Part shown: in pieces, positions 1-9,777 of the stretch
How positions within the stretch are numbered: the first letter of the stretch is position 1
Layout of the letters: each line of letters begins with the position of its first letter
Assembly: GCA_021202985.1 (NCBI GenBank)
Contig: JAJQCA010000014.1
Location: forward strand, 24,251-88,250
From: Alistipes sp.
GTDB lineage: Bacteria; Bacteroidota; Bacteroidia; Bacteroidales; Rikenellaceae
DNA: 64,000 nt
Direction: 5' to 3'
Made by a program: the position numbers and the translations under genes
The notes under the pieces: generated by a model
Told to the model about the DNA's origin: nothing
Seen by the model: only the letters and a program-made list of their open reading frames with translations
Databases searched by the model: none

Positions 1-2
1 AA

Positions 3-581
3 CCCCGTATCGGAGATTTTAAATACGTCGACGTGAACGGGGACGGTAGGCTCACAGCTGCCGATATGGTTCCTATCGGCTATACCAGGGTACCGCGAAT
101 TAACTACGGCGCCTCTTTTGTGGTGGACTTCAAAGGGTTCGACGTGTCCGTACTCTTCCAGGGCATCGCCAAGACATCAGAACGTTACCTGGGTTCGGGT
201 GTGGAGGAATATAGAGGTCATGACGGTTCGTACAATGATATGCATTTGAATGCGTGGACCGAGGAGAGATACATGAACGGGGAAAAAATAACCTATCCCG
301 CCCTGTCAATGATTACCAACCTGAACCATACTTCCAACGATTTCTTCGTTATGAACCGCTCGTTCCTGAGGCTTAAGAATATCGAGGTAGGATATTCCCT
401 GCCACAGTCGGTTTTAAAAAAGATCAGTATTCGCAATTGCAGAGTGTACGTTCGCGGAGATAACGTCGCGACATGGCACAATCTGAGGATGAAATCGTTC
501 GACCCGGAACTTAACCATTGGGGAGAAACCCAGTATCCCATATCAAAAATGTGGACGTGCGGAATCAATATAACATTCTAA
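3..581 (+). CDS. SusC-family TonB-dependent outer-membrane protein, C-terminal fragment (5' end outside window)
   Basis: This is the C-terminal part of a SusC-type glycan import porin; the gene enters the window already open. The frame ends in TAA at 579-581. The last 190 or so residues show the typical end of a SusC barrel: a DxNGDG calcium-loop-like motif near the edge, then an IGYTRxPRxxYG stretch, an FVMNRSFLRLKNIEVGYSLP strand and a terminal aromatic residue (GINITF), the usual signal for outer-membrane barrel assembly. It is closely similar to the end of the second SusC in the window (2435-5519), so the two are paralogues. The SusD partner begins 11 nt downstream. Substrate specificity cannot be read from this fragment. 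Confidence 0.9.
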   Translation, partial: PRIGDFKYVDVNGDGRLTAADMVPIGYTRVPRINYGASFVVDFKGFDVSVLFQGIAKTSERYLGSGVEEYRGHDGSYNDMHLNAWTEERYMNGEKITYPALSMITNLNHTSNDFFVMNRSFLRLKNIEVGYSLPQSVLKKISIRNCRVYVRGDNVATWHNLRMKSFDPELNHWGETQYPISKMWTCGINITF

Positions 582-592
582 AGAGCTGGAAG

Positions 593-2404
593 ATGAAAAA
601 TATATATCGGGCAATCATGGCATTGCTACTGGCCGGAACGGTGAGTTCGTGCGAGAAAGTTCTCGACAAGGCGCCCGACGGCGAAATAACGCTCGAGGAG
701 GTCTTCTCGGACCCCGAAATGGTTGGAGCCTTCCTCAATACCTGCTACGGTAATATCAAAATGAAAGGTTTAAATTATAACGGTCGGGACTATATCCCCG
801 TAGCACTTACGGACGACGCCTGGTCTTCTTCCGACGATGAGGGCCTAAACATAACCGGAGCCTACCAGGGACAGGTTTGGGATTCCTGGCACCGCGTCCG
901 TGACGAAGTAGGCGACTGGTACGTCCTCTGGTACCAGGTGCGCTTGTGCAGCCAGTTCATCGACCATATCGACAATGCGACGGTACGATCCGAAGAGGAA
1001 CGCAGCCGCTGGAAGGCCGAGGCATATATTCTCAAAGCCTACTTCTATTCCGAACTGGTCAAGTGGTACGGTAAAGTGCCTATCCAGCGGGAAGCCTACC
1101 GTTATGACACGGATTTTTCGGGTACGGTACGCGAGCCGGTGGTCGAGGTGGTGAAATTTATAGAAGAGTTGTGCGACGAGGCCCTCTCTTCCCCCACCCT
1201 GCCGTGGCGTATAACCACTTCGGCAGAGACCATGAGGGTTACAAAAGCCCTTGCATGGGCTATCAAATCCGAGATGTGGCTGTTCGCCGCCTCGCCGCTC
1301 CATAACGGCGGGCAGAATTACTGGCAAAATGCCTATGAGGTAAACCGCGACGCGGTGAAAGCATTGAAAGACGAAGGGTACGAACTTTTCACTACCTGCT
1401 CCGCTCCGGAAACATACGGCACCGGTCCGGCAGCGGCCTACCACCAACTCGCTTGTACGGCTATGCAATACTCCTCCATGCCTACCGACCGCGAAACCAT
1501 CTGGCAACACGCCCACGGTGCAGGCCAGAACTGGGCATTTAATTACGTCGGCCTCGAAGAAAATATGCATATGGCAGGTTGTTGCCCGACCCAGGAACTG
1601 GTGGACGCCTACGAAGTAACGGATGGCACGGTGGCCTACCCGCTGCTGGACCTCGCCCGACCCTACGCGGACGAAAAACACCTCCAACCGAATTTCAATC
1701 CCGCGGCGCTCTCCCTCTATGACGAGAACGATCCGTATGCGAACCGCGATCCGCGATTCTACGTATCAGTACTATACAACGGCTCTGAGATAGAAATAAA
1801 TGGGGATAAAATCACAATGGAGATTTACGAGGGCGGAAGGCACGCCATAGAGCATGACCAGGGTGCCGGTCGCCACACCCGGACCGGTTACTATAACCGT
1901 AAAACCGTAGTCCCGGGTGCAGGCGGCAAAGTGGATATAATAGGTAGTCCATGGAAGTTTTACAGGCTGGCCGGCGTAATGCTTAACCTGGCGGAAGCCG
2001 CCGTGGAATCGGGCAATCTCGCCGATGCTTACGAAGCCGTGAATGAAATCCGCAGGCGGGTGGGAATGCCCGACCTTCCTCCCGGACTGACTCAGGATGA
2101 ACTGCGCCACCGTGTGAGAAACGAGAGACGTGTGGAGCTTACGTGGGAAGAGACACGCTACTTTGACCTTCGCCGCTGGCAGAATCCGGACGGCGACCTG
2201 GCTTATTACCATAAATACCTCACCCGGATGTATATCCGCAAGGACCCTGCTACAGGGCAGTTCACATACGAACGGGCTAACATTTGGGACAGGGAGCGGT
2301 ACGGCTATGAGAATCGCGATTTCTTCATGCCGCTCAGGGATACCGAAGTTAGCAAATTATGGGATGTGACGGGGGAGAACTGGCAAAATCCCGGTTGGTA
2401 TTAG
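593..2404 (+). CDS. SusD/RagB-family surface glycan-binding lipoprotein
   Basis: This is a 603-residue SusD-like lipoprotein, the lid and glycan-binding partner of the preceding SusC. The frame is open upstream to 518, but the ATG at 593 is preferred because it gives a proper lipoprotein signal (short basic start, hydrophobic stretch, lipobox ending in SSC). Typical SusD features follow: an early DGEITLEEVFSDPE segment, TPR-like helices with LYxxxRxCNxF-type spacing (here WYQVRLCSQFID), the NLAEAAVESG and VNEIRRRVGMPDLP motifs, and the closing ERRVELTWEETRYFDLRRW and GENWQNPGW motifs. Length is normal for the family. It is co-directional with the SusC at 3-581 and only 30 nt upstream of the next SusC, so all four genes probably form one operon. 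Confidence 0.93.
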   Translation: MKNIYRAIMALLLAGTVSSCEKVLDKAPDGEITLEEVFSDPEMVGAFLNTCYGNIKMKGLNYNGRDYIPVALTDDAWSSSDDEGLNITGAYQGQVWDSWHRVRDEVGDWYVLWYQVRLCSQFIDHIDNATVRSEEERSRWKAEAYILKAYFYSELVKWYGKVPIQREAYRYDTDFSGTVREPVVEVVKFIEELCDEALSSPTLPWRITTSAETMRVTKALAWAIKSEMWLFAASPLHNGGQNYWQNAYEVNRDAVKALKDEGYELFTTCSAPETYGTGPAAAYHQLACTAMQYSSMPTDRETIWQHAHGAGQNWAFNYVGLEENMHMAGCCPTQELVDAYEVTDGTVAYPLLDLARPYADEKHLQPNFNPAALSLYDENDPYANRDPRFYVSVLYNGSEIEINGDKITMEIYEGGRHAIEHDQGAGRHTRTGYYNRKTVVPGAGGKVDIIGSPWKFYRLAGVMLNLAEAAVESGNLADAYEAVNEIRRRVGMPDLPPGLTQDELRHRVRNERRVELTWEETRYFDLRRWQNPDGDLAYYHKYLTRMYIRKDPATGQFTYERANIWDRERYGYENRDFFMPLRDTEVSKLWDVTGENWQNPGWY

Positions 2405-2434
2405 AATAACTGGAACTCCTTAATCTTCTGCAAA

Positions 2435-5400
2435 ATGAGACTTAAAAATCATATCACACACATACTACTCCTCGTGGCGCTGGCCCTTCCCGCGACAGGA
2501 CTTTACGGGCAGGATAACGGCCTGAGGGTGCTGAGCGGAACGGTGACCGACGAAACGGGCGCACCGCTGTCCGGGGCTCTTGTCCGGACGGCCAATGGTA
2601 AGAACGAAATTGTTACCGGCCGGGACGGAAGTTATACAATCCGTATAGCCGACCGAAGCTCTCATCTCGTGGTTTCATTTCCCGGATACGGCGACCGTAT
2701 AGTAGAGGCCGAGCCACTGAAAGCGGTTTCAGTGCGTCTGGAGCCGGATATTACCGGAGCCGACATGGTTATCGACATGGGCTATACCCGCCAAAACCGG
2801 AACTCAATAACCGGGGCAGTAGCATCGGTTCGCGGTGAACAGTTGGAAAAATATCCCGTAGCCAACCTTTCGCAGACATTCGTCGGTAATTTCACGGGGC
2901 TTACCTCTATGGAGGTCTTCTCCGAACTCTCCTCCGCCAGCGTATGGAACATAATCCGCGGCAATTCAACCATAAACGGCCGCGACCCGGTGGTGGTTAT
3001 CGACGGGGTAATCTGTCCCAACACGAATTTCGATTATATTACTCCGCAGGAAATAGAATCGATTTCCATTCTCAAGGATGCTTCTACGACGGCCCTGTAC
3101 GGGATACAGGGAGCAAACGGCATAATTTCAATTCGAACCAAGAGGGGCCACGCGGGTCCTACCCGGGTAGGGGTCTATTTCAGCCAGTCGTTGCAACAGA
3201 TGACCCGACGGCCGAAGTTTATAAATTCTGCCCGGTACGCGGAACTGCGCAACGAAGCCGGGTACAATGACGGCCGGGGTGCCTATTCACAGTTCACACA
3301 GCAGCAGGTCGAAAACTATCGAAGCGGTGCCGACCGGCAGCTCTATCCCGATAACGACTACTACGGCATGTTCATGCGCGATTTCGCCAATATGCAGCAG
3401 GCCGGGGTGAACGTTACGGGGGGGCGACGAGAAAGTTAAGTATTACTCCAACGTCAATTTCATGTACCAGCACCTCCCGTTCAAGATAGCCGAAAAGGAT
3501 GATTACGATCCCACGCCGTCCAACTACTTCGTGAATTTCCGCTCTAACGTGGACGTTAAAATCAACAATTTTATAGACGGTTTCATGAGCCTGAGCGGAA
3601 ATATCCGGAATATGAAGACTGTGAGGGAAACCAACACCTCCGTTTACAGCCATATATTCAACCTGCCGCCCACTATGTACGGGCCGATAACACCATACGA
3701 GGAGGACCCCGAATATCCCGGCAAACTAATCGGAGGGCAGGTATTGACACATGAGCAGGAACCCAGCCCCGTGTACGGTTTGCTGAACCGTTCGGGTTAT
3801 ATCAAGAACCTGTATACACATATCCTTGCGCAGGCGGGGCTTAACTTCGACCTGGGTTTCGTTACCCCCGGACTGTCGCTGAAGGGCCTCATCGCCTACC
3901 AGACGGAGAGCCTGAACGCCACCAGCACCCTCAAAGATTATGAAAGGTGGATAAGGACGTCCGATACAGGCAAACTGGAATTCATGAAATACGGTACGCA
4001 GAACAACACTCCGCTGGTTTACGACAAGAGTAAGAACTTCGCATACAATTCTAATTTCTTCGCCGGCGCGGATTACCATCGCAATTTCGGTCTGCACGGA
4101 GTCGACGCTACGGGCTATTTCTACCACCTCGAACAGGACAAGGGAAGCTGGTCGTCCACAGCGGGTATGCTCCCATACAAACGGCAGAGCCTCGGGGTGA
4201 CGGCAACCTATTCCTATGCGGGGAAGATCTTCCTCAAGGGCGACCTGGGTTATTCGGGTTCCGACCAGTTCCATCCCGACCACCGCTTTATAACCACTCC
4301 GGCCGTTTCTGCCGCGTGGGTTATATCGAAGGAGGGCTTCATGTCCTCGGCAGGGTGGCTGGATTACCTTAAAATCAGGGCCTCCTACGGAGTCAGCGCC
4401 AACGACCAGCTCGGATATGACCAGCGGTTCCTTTACCTCGACGACTTTACGGCAGGCAACGGCTACGACGGGCTGCGGGGCAACCCGGACATAACGGCCG
4501 AGAAGATGAAGAAACAAAATTACGGGCTGGATATTTCCGTCCTGGGCAGGTTCTCTGTTTCGCTCGACTATTACCGGGATAAGTGCGGCAATATGCTTAT
4601 CGACCCGACTGGTGTCATACCGGAATACCAGGGCATTTTACTGAGCAATTACGCTAAGACGAACGAAGGTGTAATGAAAAACTCCGGGGTTGAGGTTGCC
4701 CTCTCCTATATGGAGCGCTTCGGCCGGGACTGGACCGTGTTCGCCACACTCAATTTCAGCACCAACAAGAACACGGTAGTGGATATCAAGGAGGCGGCCA
4801 ACCCCGAATCTTACACCTACCGATACCGTAGTACCGGTTACAGTCTCCACCAGCCCTTCGGTTATATTATCGACAAAAGCAACGGCAACGGATATTTCAA
4901 CTCACAGGCGGAACTTGACAACAGTGGCCTGACCTACTCGTTCGGCACACCCCGTGTGGGCGACTTTATCTACAAGGACCTCAACGGGGACGGAGTTATA
5001 GACGAGAAGGACCAGGCGCCTATCGGTTACACCTGGCTTCCGAGGCAAACTTACAGCCTCACCGGAGGATTCACGTACCGCAACTGGGAGTTGAGCTTTA
5101 TGTTGCAGGGGGTGGCCAAAGTCCATTCGTACGCCTCAGGCGTCGGATTGTTCGAGAACGTGAACGAAGGTGTGTTCAACGACATACACCTCAACGCATG
5201 GACGGCGGAAAGATATGCCGCCGGGGATAAGATCACCTATCCCGCATTGTCACTGGAATCGACCACCAACCATGTGGCGAACAGTTACTTTGTTATGAAC
5301 CGTTCATACATGAGGCTCCGCAACCTGGAGATTGCGTATACCCTGCCACTGTCGTCGTCGGCATTCATCCCGGCCGAAAAAATACGTTTCGCCCTGCGCG

Positions 5401-5519
5401 GACAAAACCTTTTCACCATAGACAAGATGAAATCCAAATACATCGACCCGGAGACCGGTTACCTGAATGCCTTCCAGCCTTACAGGGTTTACAGCCTCGG
5501 AATCAGCCTCGTTTTCTGA
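2435..5519 (+). pseudogene. SusC-family TonB-dependent transporter, frameshifted in a G7 run
   Basis: The gene reads as a normal SusC, with signal peptide (cleaved near LYGQ), carboxypeptidase-regulatory-like domain (about residues 30-110), TonB plug (DPVVVIDGV, SILKDASTTALYGIQGANGIISIRTKRG) and barrel, but in two frames. The first runs from 2435 to a stop at 3437-3439. The second resumes at once and continues to 5519, ending in SLVF. Homology passes straight through a run of seven G at 3418-3424. Six G would join the frames into about 1,027 residues (VTGGDEKVKYYSN). The extra base may be a real mutation, slipped-strand phase variation or a sequencing error. Everything after the run looks intact, which argues for a recent event or an artefact. 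The SusD partner follows 19 nt downstream. Confidence 0.88.
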
Positions 5520-5538
5520 CCATAAAACACTGCAAATT

Positions 5539-7371
5539 ATGAAAAGGATAATATACTTTGTAACTACGGCGCTTGCGTTCGCCTTCTGGCAATGCTCGGA
5601 CGCGCTGGATATGGAGCCGGACGGGAGGCTGGAAATAAAGGAAATTTTCAGCGATTACCTCCGGACGGCGGCATATTTCAATTCTTGCTACAACTATATC
5701 GCGGAACGGGGATTCACCTATGAACCGGGAAGCCCCACCCTGCTCGCCTCGTTCAGCGACGAGGCGCACGACTCCGAGGACAATAAAGACGGCTCGGTGT
5801 CCGCGTGGTACCGGGGAGTGGTTTCGCCCTCCTATAATCCCGTTGCAACCACGTCGGCAGACCATTGGGGAAACTATTTCAGGGGTATCCGCAAATGCAA
5901 CAGTTTCCTGCAGTACATATCCGACCCGGAAATCGCCACCTACGAGTTTAACGAGGAGGAGAAAGCGGGATGGATCGCGCAGATCCATGTGATACGGGCT
6001 CACCTCTACCTGCAGTTATTCAAAAGGTACGGACCGGTACCGCTCATAGCCACCCCGTACGAGCTGGACCACGACTACTCCGCCGACAGGCGGGAGCCTG
6101 CCGAGAAGATGGTGGACTTCATCCTCGCCGACTGCGACAAGGCCCTTGCCACACCAGAGCCGGAGACCTCTTTCTACGGTTTCAGGTGGGACCGTCCGGG
6201 GGATATCCATATTATGACTCGAGGAGTAGCCTACGCCATCAAATCGCAAGCGGCTCTTTACGCCGCGTCGCCGCTCTGGTACGAACAGGGGAGTAAATAC
6301 ACATGGGCTAAGGCTGCCGAAATCACCAAAGAGGCACTCGACATGTGTCTTGCCAACGGTTTCAGCCTTTACACCGACCAGCCCGACCCCACTTACGCCC
6401 AGAACGCTTATGCCTACTACTTCATCACGCGGTCCGACGCCAACCGGGGCTGGGACAAGGAGACCATACTCGACTCGCGCGGCCTGAGCGCGCAGGTGTG
6501 GAAGTATGCCGGCCTGCCCACCACGGGAGGGATGTCGAAGGCGGGTCCGTGCCCCACACAGGAGCTGGTGGACGCATACGAAACCGTCGATGGCCAGCCT
6601 GTACTGGACCTTACATCCCCCTATGCCGACGCTGAGCATACCCGGCCGAATTACAATCCGGCGAGTATCTACGACCCGGACGATCCTTACGCCAACCGCG
6701 ACCCCCGTTTTTACGCTTCGATTTACTACAACGGTGCGGTACGGAACCTGGACAATCCCTCGGGTACCCTTGTAGAGACTTTCGTAGGCGGGAACGAGGG
6801 TATTTCGGACAGGGTAACCGAATCCATCTATACGCGGACCGGTTACTACCTGCGCAAATTCAACAACTGGCGGTCCGGTATCGGCAACGAGACCGACGGC
6901 TGGATGCGCATATACCGGCTCGGAGAGCTGTACCTGAACTTTGCAGAGGCGGCCTATAACCACTCCGGACCGGACTCTCAGGTACCGTCCACGGTACCGG
7001 GCCAGCCGGCAATGTCGGCGCGCGAAGCTGTGAACGCCATCCGGAACAGGGCCGGGATGCCCGACCTGCCATCAGGAATGAGCACAGCCGATTTCGAACT
7101 GCGGTACCGTAACGAAAGGCGTGTGGAGCTGGCTTTCGAGGAGCATCGCTTCTTCGATGTCCGCCGCTGGAAAATACTGGACCATACGGACCGTTACATT
7201 ACAGGAATGAAAATAGAGGCGTCCCCGTCAGGGTATATATACCAGAGGCTTCCTCTCCAGCAAAGGCCCAATTATGAGGACAAATACCTTCGATACCCCA
7301 TTTCACAGTCGGAGATAAACAAGATGCTTTACCAGACCGGGGAGAACTGGCAGAACCCGGGGTGGGAATAG
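5539..7371 (+). CDS. SusD/RagB-family surface glycan-binding lipoprotein (second copy)
   Basis: This 610-residue SusD paralogue is paired with the frameshifted SusC upstream. The ATG at 5539 is chosen over the upstream in-frame ATG at 5467 (inside the SusC gene) because it gives MKRIIYF followed by a lipobox ending WQC. SusD hallmarks are visible: the NSCYNYI and FRGIRKCNSFL helices, IRAHLYLQLFKRYGPVPLI, LNFAEAAYN, AIRNRAGMPDLPSG, RNERRVELAFEEHRFFDVRRW, and the terminal GENWQNPGWE shared with the first SusD. The two SusDs differ in the loops between these motifs, so the pairs may bind related but different glycans. It is the last gene of the sus-like run and is followed by a strong hairpin. 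Confidence 0.93.
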   Translation: MKRIIYFVTTALAFAFWQCSDALDMEPDGRLEIKEIFSDYLRTAAYFNSCYNYIAERGFTYEPGSPTLLASFSDEAHDSEDNKDGSVSAWYRGVVSPSYNPVATTSADHWGNYFRGIRKCNSFLQYISDPEIATYEFNEEEKAGWIAQIHVIRAHLYLQLFKRYGPVPLIATPYELDHDYSADRREPAEKMVDFILADCDKALATPEPETSFYGFRWDRPGDIHIMTRGVAYAIKSQAALYAASPLWYEQGSKYTWAKAAEITKEALDMCLANGFSLYTDQPDPTYAQNAYAYYFITRSDANRGWDKETILDSRGLSAQVWKYAGLPTTGGMSKAGPCPTQELVDAYETVDGQPVLDLTSPYADAEHTRPNYNPASIYDPDDPYANRDPRFYASIYYNGAVRNLDNPSGTLVETFVGGNEGISDRVTESIYTRTGYYLRKFNNWRSGIGNETDGWMRIYRLGELYLNFAEAAYNHSGPDSQVPSTVPGQPAMSAREAVNAIRNRAGMPDLPSGMSTADFELRYRNERRVELAFEEHRFFDVRRWKILDHTDRYITGMKIEASPSGYIYQRLPLQQRPNYEDKYLRYPISQSEINKMLYQTGENWQNPGWE

Positions 7372-7402
7372 GTCGGTTGTAGTAGTCGGAAGTCAGTCAG
7401 CG

Positions 7403-7454
7403 ACCCTACCCCGCCGCCGCCGGGCATTGCCCCGAAGCCGGCGGGGAGGGTTTT
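7403..7454 (+). terminator. Rho-independent terminator after the sus-like operon
   Basis: A GC-rich hairpin lies 31 nt after the SusD stop. The left arm ACCCTACCCCGCCG at 7403-7416 pairs with the right arm CGGCGGGGAGGGT at 7439-7451, with one small mismatch region. The T-rich tail is TTTTCT. Its position between the SusD gene and the enzyme gene at 7524 suggests it separates or attenuates the two transcripts. Confidence 0.65.
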
Positions 7455-7523
7455 CTCCTGAGAAACCAGTAACAACTATGCCGCGGCGTTTCGGCGAAGC
7501 GGTTTAAAACCCAAGATGTACGG

Positions 7524-9335
7524 ATGATTCGGACAGTTATTCTATTCATAGCAACTTTATACGCATGCGCCGCCGCGGGACAGGCCGGCCACTCGCAGTG
7601 GGCGCTTACGGACGCACTGGGAAGGCAAAGTCCCGGCTACGGGGAGGTGGGGGCCGAACGCCCGGGGAAATATGTAGGAATTTTCTACTGGACATGGCAC
7701 GAAGGCGCGGACAAAGGTTACCGTATCGGCAACATCACCGAAATACTCCGCGAGCACCCCGAAGCCACGCTCGACGGCAGCCACCCGGCATGGGATATCG
7801 GGGCGAACAACTATTTCTGGGACGAGCCGCTGCTGGGCTATTACCGCACCACCGACAAGTGGGTTCTTCGCAAACACGCCGAGATGCTGGCCGATGCAGG
7901 GGTGGACGTGGTGTTTTTCGACTGCACGAACGGAAGTATGACCTGGAAGGATTCTTATGAGGCGCTTATGGAGTGCTGGAGCGAAGCGATGCGGGACGGG
8001 GTGCGGGTGCCGAAGGTCTGCTTCATGCTTACTCTGTGGCCCATCCCGTGGGGCTACGCATCGCTAAGGCAACTGTACGAGGACGTTTACCGTCCCGGGT
8101 ACCATCCCGAACTCTGGTTTATGTGGGACGGCAAGCCACTCATAATGGCCTACGACGAGAGTATACCCGACGACGGGGACCCGCTGAACGACGAATTGAG
8201 GAGTTACTTCACCTTCCGCCCCGGCCAGCCCGACTATGTGGACGGCCCGGCCGACAACCGGCAGTGGGGCTGGATGGAGGTCTACCCGCAGAATCCTTAC
8301 GGCCTGCGAGAGAACGGTACCTGCGAGCAGGTGCCGGTAAGCGTTTCGCAGAACGCCAACTGGGCCAACGGCGGCCATTGCTACGCCTTCAACGCACCCG
8401 GCACCTTCTCACGAAGCTACACGCAGGCCGGCGGCGGATATTCAGACGTACCGGACGCGCACCTCTACGGTTTTAATTTCGCAGAGCAGTGGGAACGGGC
8501 CTACGCACTCGATCCCGATCTTGTGTTCGTAACGGGCTGGAATGAATTTATCGCAGGCAAGCACGAAAACTGGCCCCCGACCAATCCCCATAAGCCGTTC
8601 GCGTTTCCGGACCAGTACGACTGGGACCGCAGCCGCGATATAGAGCCGGTAAGGGCGTGGGGCGAATATGCCGACATTTATTACTGCCAACTGGTGGCCT
8701 GTGTTCGTCGGTTCAAAGGAGTGGCCCCGCCGCCCGTCTATTCTCCGCCTGTCACCATCGACATAACGCAGGCCGGGCAATGGGACGGGATCGAACCGTC
8801 TTACGACCATTACCGGGGCAACACGTTCGACCGCTCCCATCCCGGGTACGCCGACAGGTTTTACACGGACGACTCCGGGCGCAACGATATCGTGAAAGCC
8901 CGGGTTGCCCGGGACGGACAATACGTCTATTTGCACGTCGAGACAGCCGAACCTCTCACCGACCCCGATGGACAGCAAAACTGGATGCTCCTTTTTATAG
9001 ATGCAGACAGGGACAAGCAAACCGGATGGGAAGGTTACGATTTCGTGGTGAACCGACGGGTGGAAGGTGGCAAAGCCTCAGTCCACCGCACTTCGGCAGG
9101 ATGGAACTGGGAGCAGGCCGGGACAGCGGACTGCCATATCGACGGCAACCGTCTTACGCTCCGCGTGCCACGCGGGCTGTTGGGCATCGCGGCCGATGAG
9201 GAAATAGACATCGAATTCAAATGGAGCGACAATATGCAGGACGAGGGGAACATTATCGACTTTTACGTCAGCGGGGACACGGCGCCCGGCGGCCGCTTCA
9301 ATTTCGTCTATTCACCCGGCGAGGGGCACAGATAA
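7524..9335 (+). CDS. Secreted GH99/GH71-like glycoside hydrolase with C-terminal CBM9-like domain
   Basis: This is a 603-residue exported protein with a signal peptide (cleavage near AAAGQA) and no lipobox. Residues 45-400 resemble the GH99/GH71 TIM-barrel clan: VGIFYWTWH near the start, DVVFFDCTNG, a WFMWDGKPLIMAY strand, WGWMEVYPQ, and a VFVTGWNEFIAG segment that sits where GH99 enzymes carry their WNEWxE-type acidic motif. A proline hinge (APPPVYSPP) then leads to about 170 residues like CBM9/DOMON-type sugar-binding folds (NDIVKARVARDGQYVYLHVETAEPL, LLFIDADRDKQTGWEGYDF). GH99 members cut alpha-mannans, so a mannan-type glycan is a reasonable guess only. It is a close paralogue of the minus-strand gene at 9778-11577. 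The start 7524 is the first ATG in the frame that gives a signal peptide. Confidence 0.7.
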   Translation: MIRTVILFIATLYACAAAGQAGHSQWALTDALGRQSPGYGEVGAERPGKYVGIFYWTWHEGADKGYRIGNITEILREHPEATLDGSHPAWDIGANNYFWDEPLLGYYRTTDKWVLRKHAEMLADAGVDVVFFDCTNGSMTWKDSYEALMECWSEAMRDGVRVPKVCFMLTLWPIPWGYASLRQLYEDVYRPGYHPELWFMWDGKPLIMAYDESIPDDGDPLNDELRSYFTFRPGQPDYVDGPADNRQWGWMEVYPQNPYGLRENGTCEQVPVSVSQNANWANGGHCYAFNAPGTFSRSYTQAGGGYSDVPDAHLYGFNFAEQWERAYALDPDLVFVTGWNEFIAGKHENWPPTNPHKPFAFPDQYDWDRSRDIEPVRAWGEYADIYYCQLVACVRRFKGVAPPPVYSPPVTIDITQAGQWDGIEPSYDHYRGNTFDRSHPGYADRFYTDDSGRNDIVKARVARDGQYVYLHVETAEPLTDPDGQQNWMLLFIDADRDKQTGWEGYDFVVNRRVEGGKASVHRTSAGWNWEQAGTADCHIDGNRLTLRVPRGLLGIAADEEIDIEFKWSDNMQDEGNIIDFYVSGDTAPGGRFNFVYSPGEGHR

Positions 9336-9560
9336 AACAGAGATATAAAACATCGTCTCCCTGCCGGAGGATTGCGAAAGCCTTCCGCCAGGAAGGGCGG
9401 CCAGCCGGAATACCCGGTGGAGAGCATCTCCGGTTGGCATTGGTAGCGGCCGGCTCCTGTCTGTGACGGCCACCCCCCCCGGGGAATACGTCTCATCGCG
9501 CACTCCCGGGGCAATTCCTGCCCGCGCACGCAGGCACCCGCAAAAGCACACTTAATAAAT

Positions 9561-9600
9561 GTACGGGCCTGTGAGGGATTCACAGGCCCGTACCGCTTTT
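9561..9600 (+). terminator. Rho-independent terminator for the plus-strand GH99-like gene
   Basis: A perfect 14-bp stem (GTACGGGCCTGTGA at 9561-9574 with TCACAGGCCCGTAC at 9580-9593) with a 5-nt loop is followed by CGCTTTT. It lies about 225 nt after the stop at 9335, so it would cap a rather long 3' untranslated region. Confidence 0.75.
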
Positions 9601-9703
9601 AGCCGGCTCCTCCGGTTACCGGGATCGAGAATTTCCGCATCCCATCGGAATACCTGATATCCGGCCGTAGGGACCCGGTGATTTCAAACGCTCCTGCTTT
9701 CCC

Positions 9704-9746
9704 GAAAAAACAACCGGCAAACCGCCCGGAGACGGTTTTGCCGGTT
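9704..9746 (-). terminator. Rho-independent terminator for the minus-strand GH99-like gene
   Basis: Read on the minus strand, AACCGGCAAAACCG pairs with CGGTTTGCCGGTT (one bulge) and is followed by a TTGTTTTTTC tail. It sits 32 nt after the stop of the gene that ends at 9778, the standard placement. Confidence 0.75.
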
Positions 9747-9777
9747 AAATTATGCGAAAATCCCGAAAGGAACCCCG

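Larger units (their letters stand above)
9336..9777. other. Intergenic region between convergent genes
   Basis: These 442 bp hold no convincing gene. They contain the two terminators listed separately, a run of eight C followed directly by four G at 9473-9484, and otherwise unremarkable GC-rich sequence. The short open frames here show no family motifs. Confidence 0.6.

Noticed and set aside
844..2212. Long minus-strand open frames opposite the SusD and SusC genes (and similar frames elsewhere)
   Set aside because: They lie antisense to genes with clear family motifs, contain no signal peptides or family features, and reflect GC-rich codon use on the coding strand.
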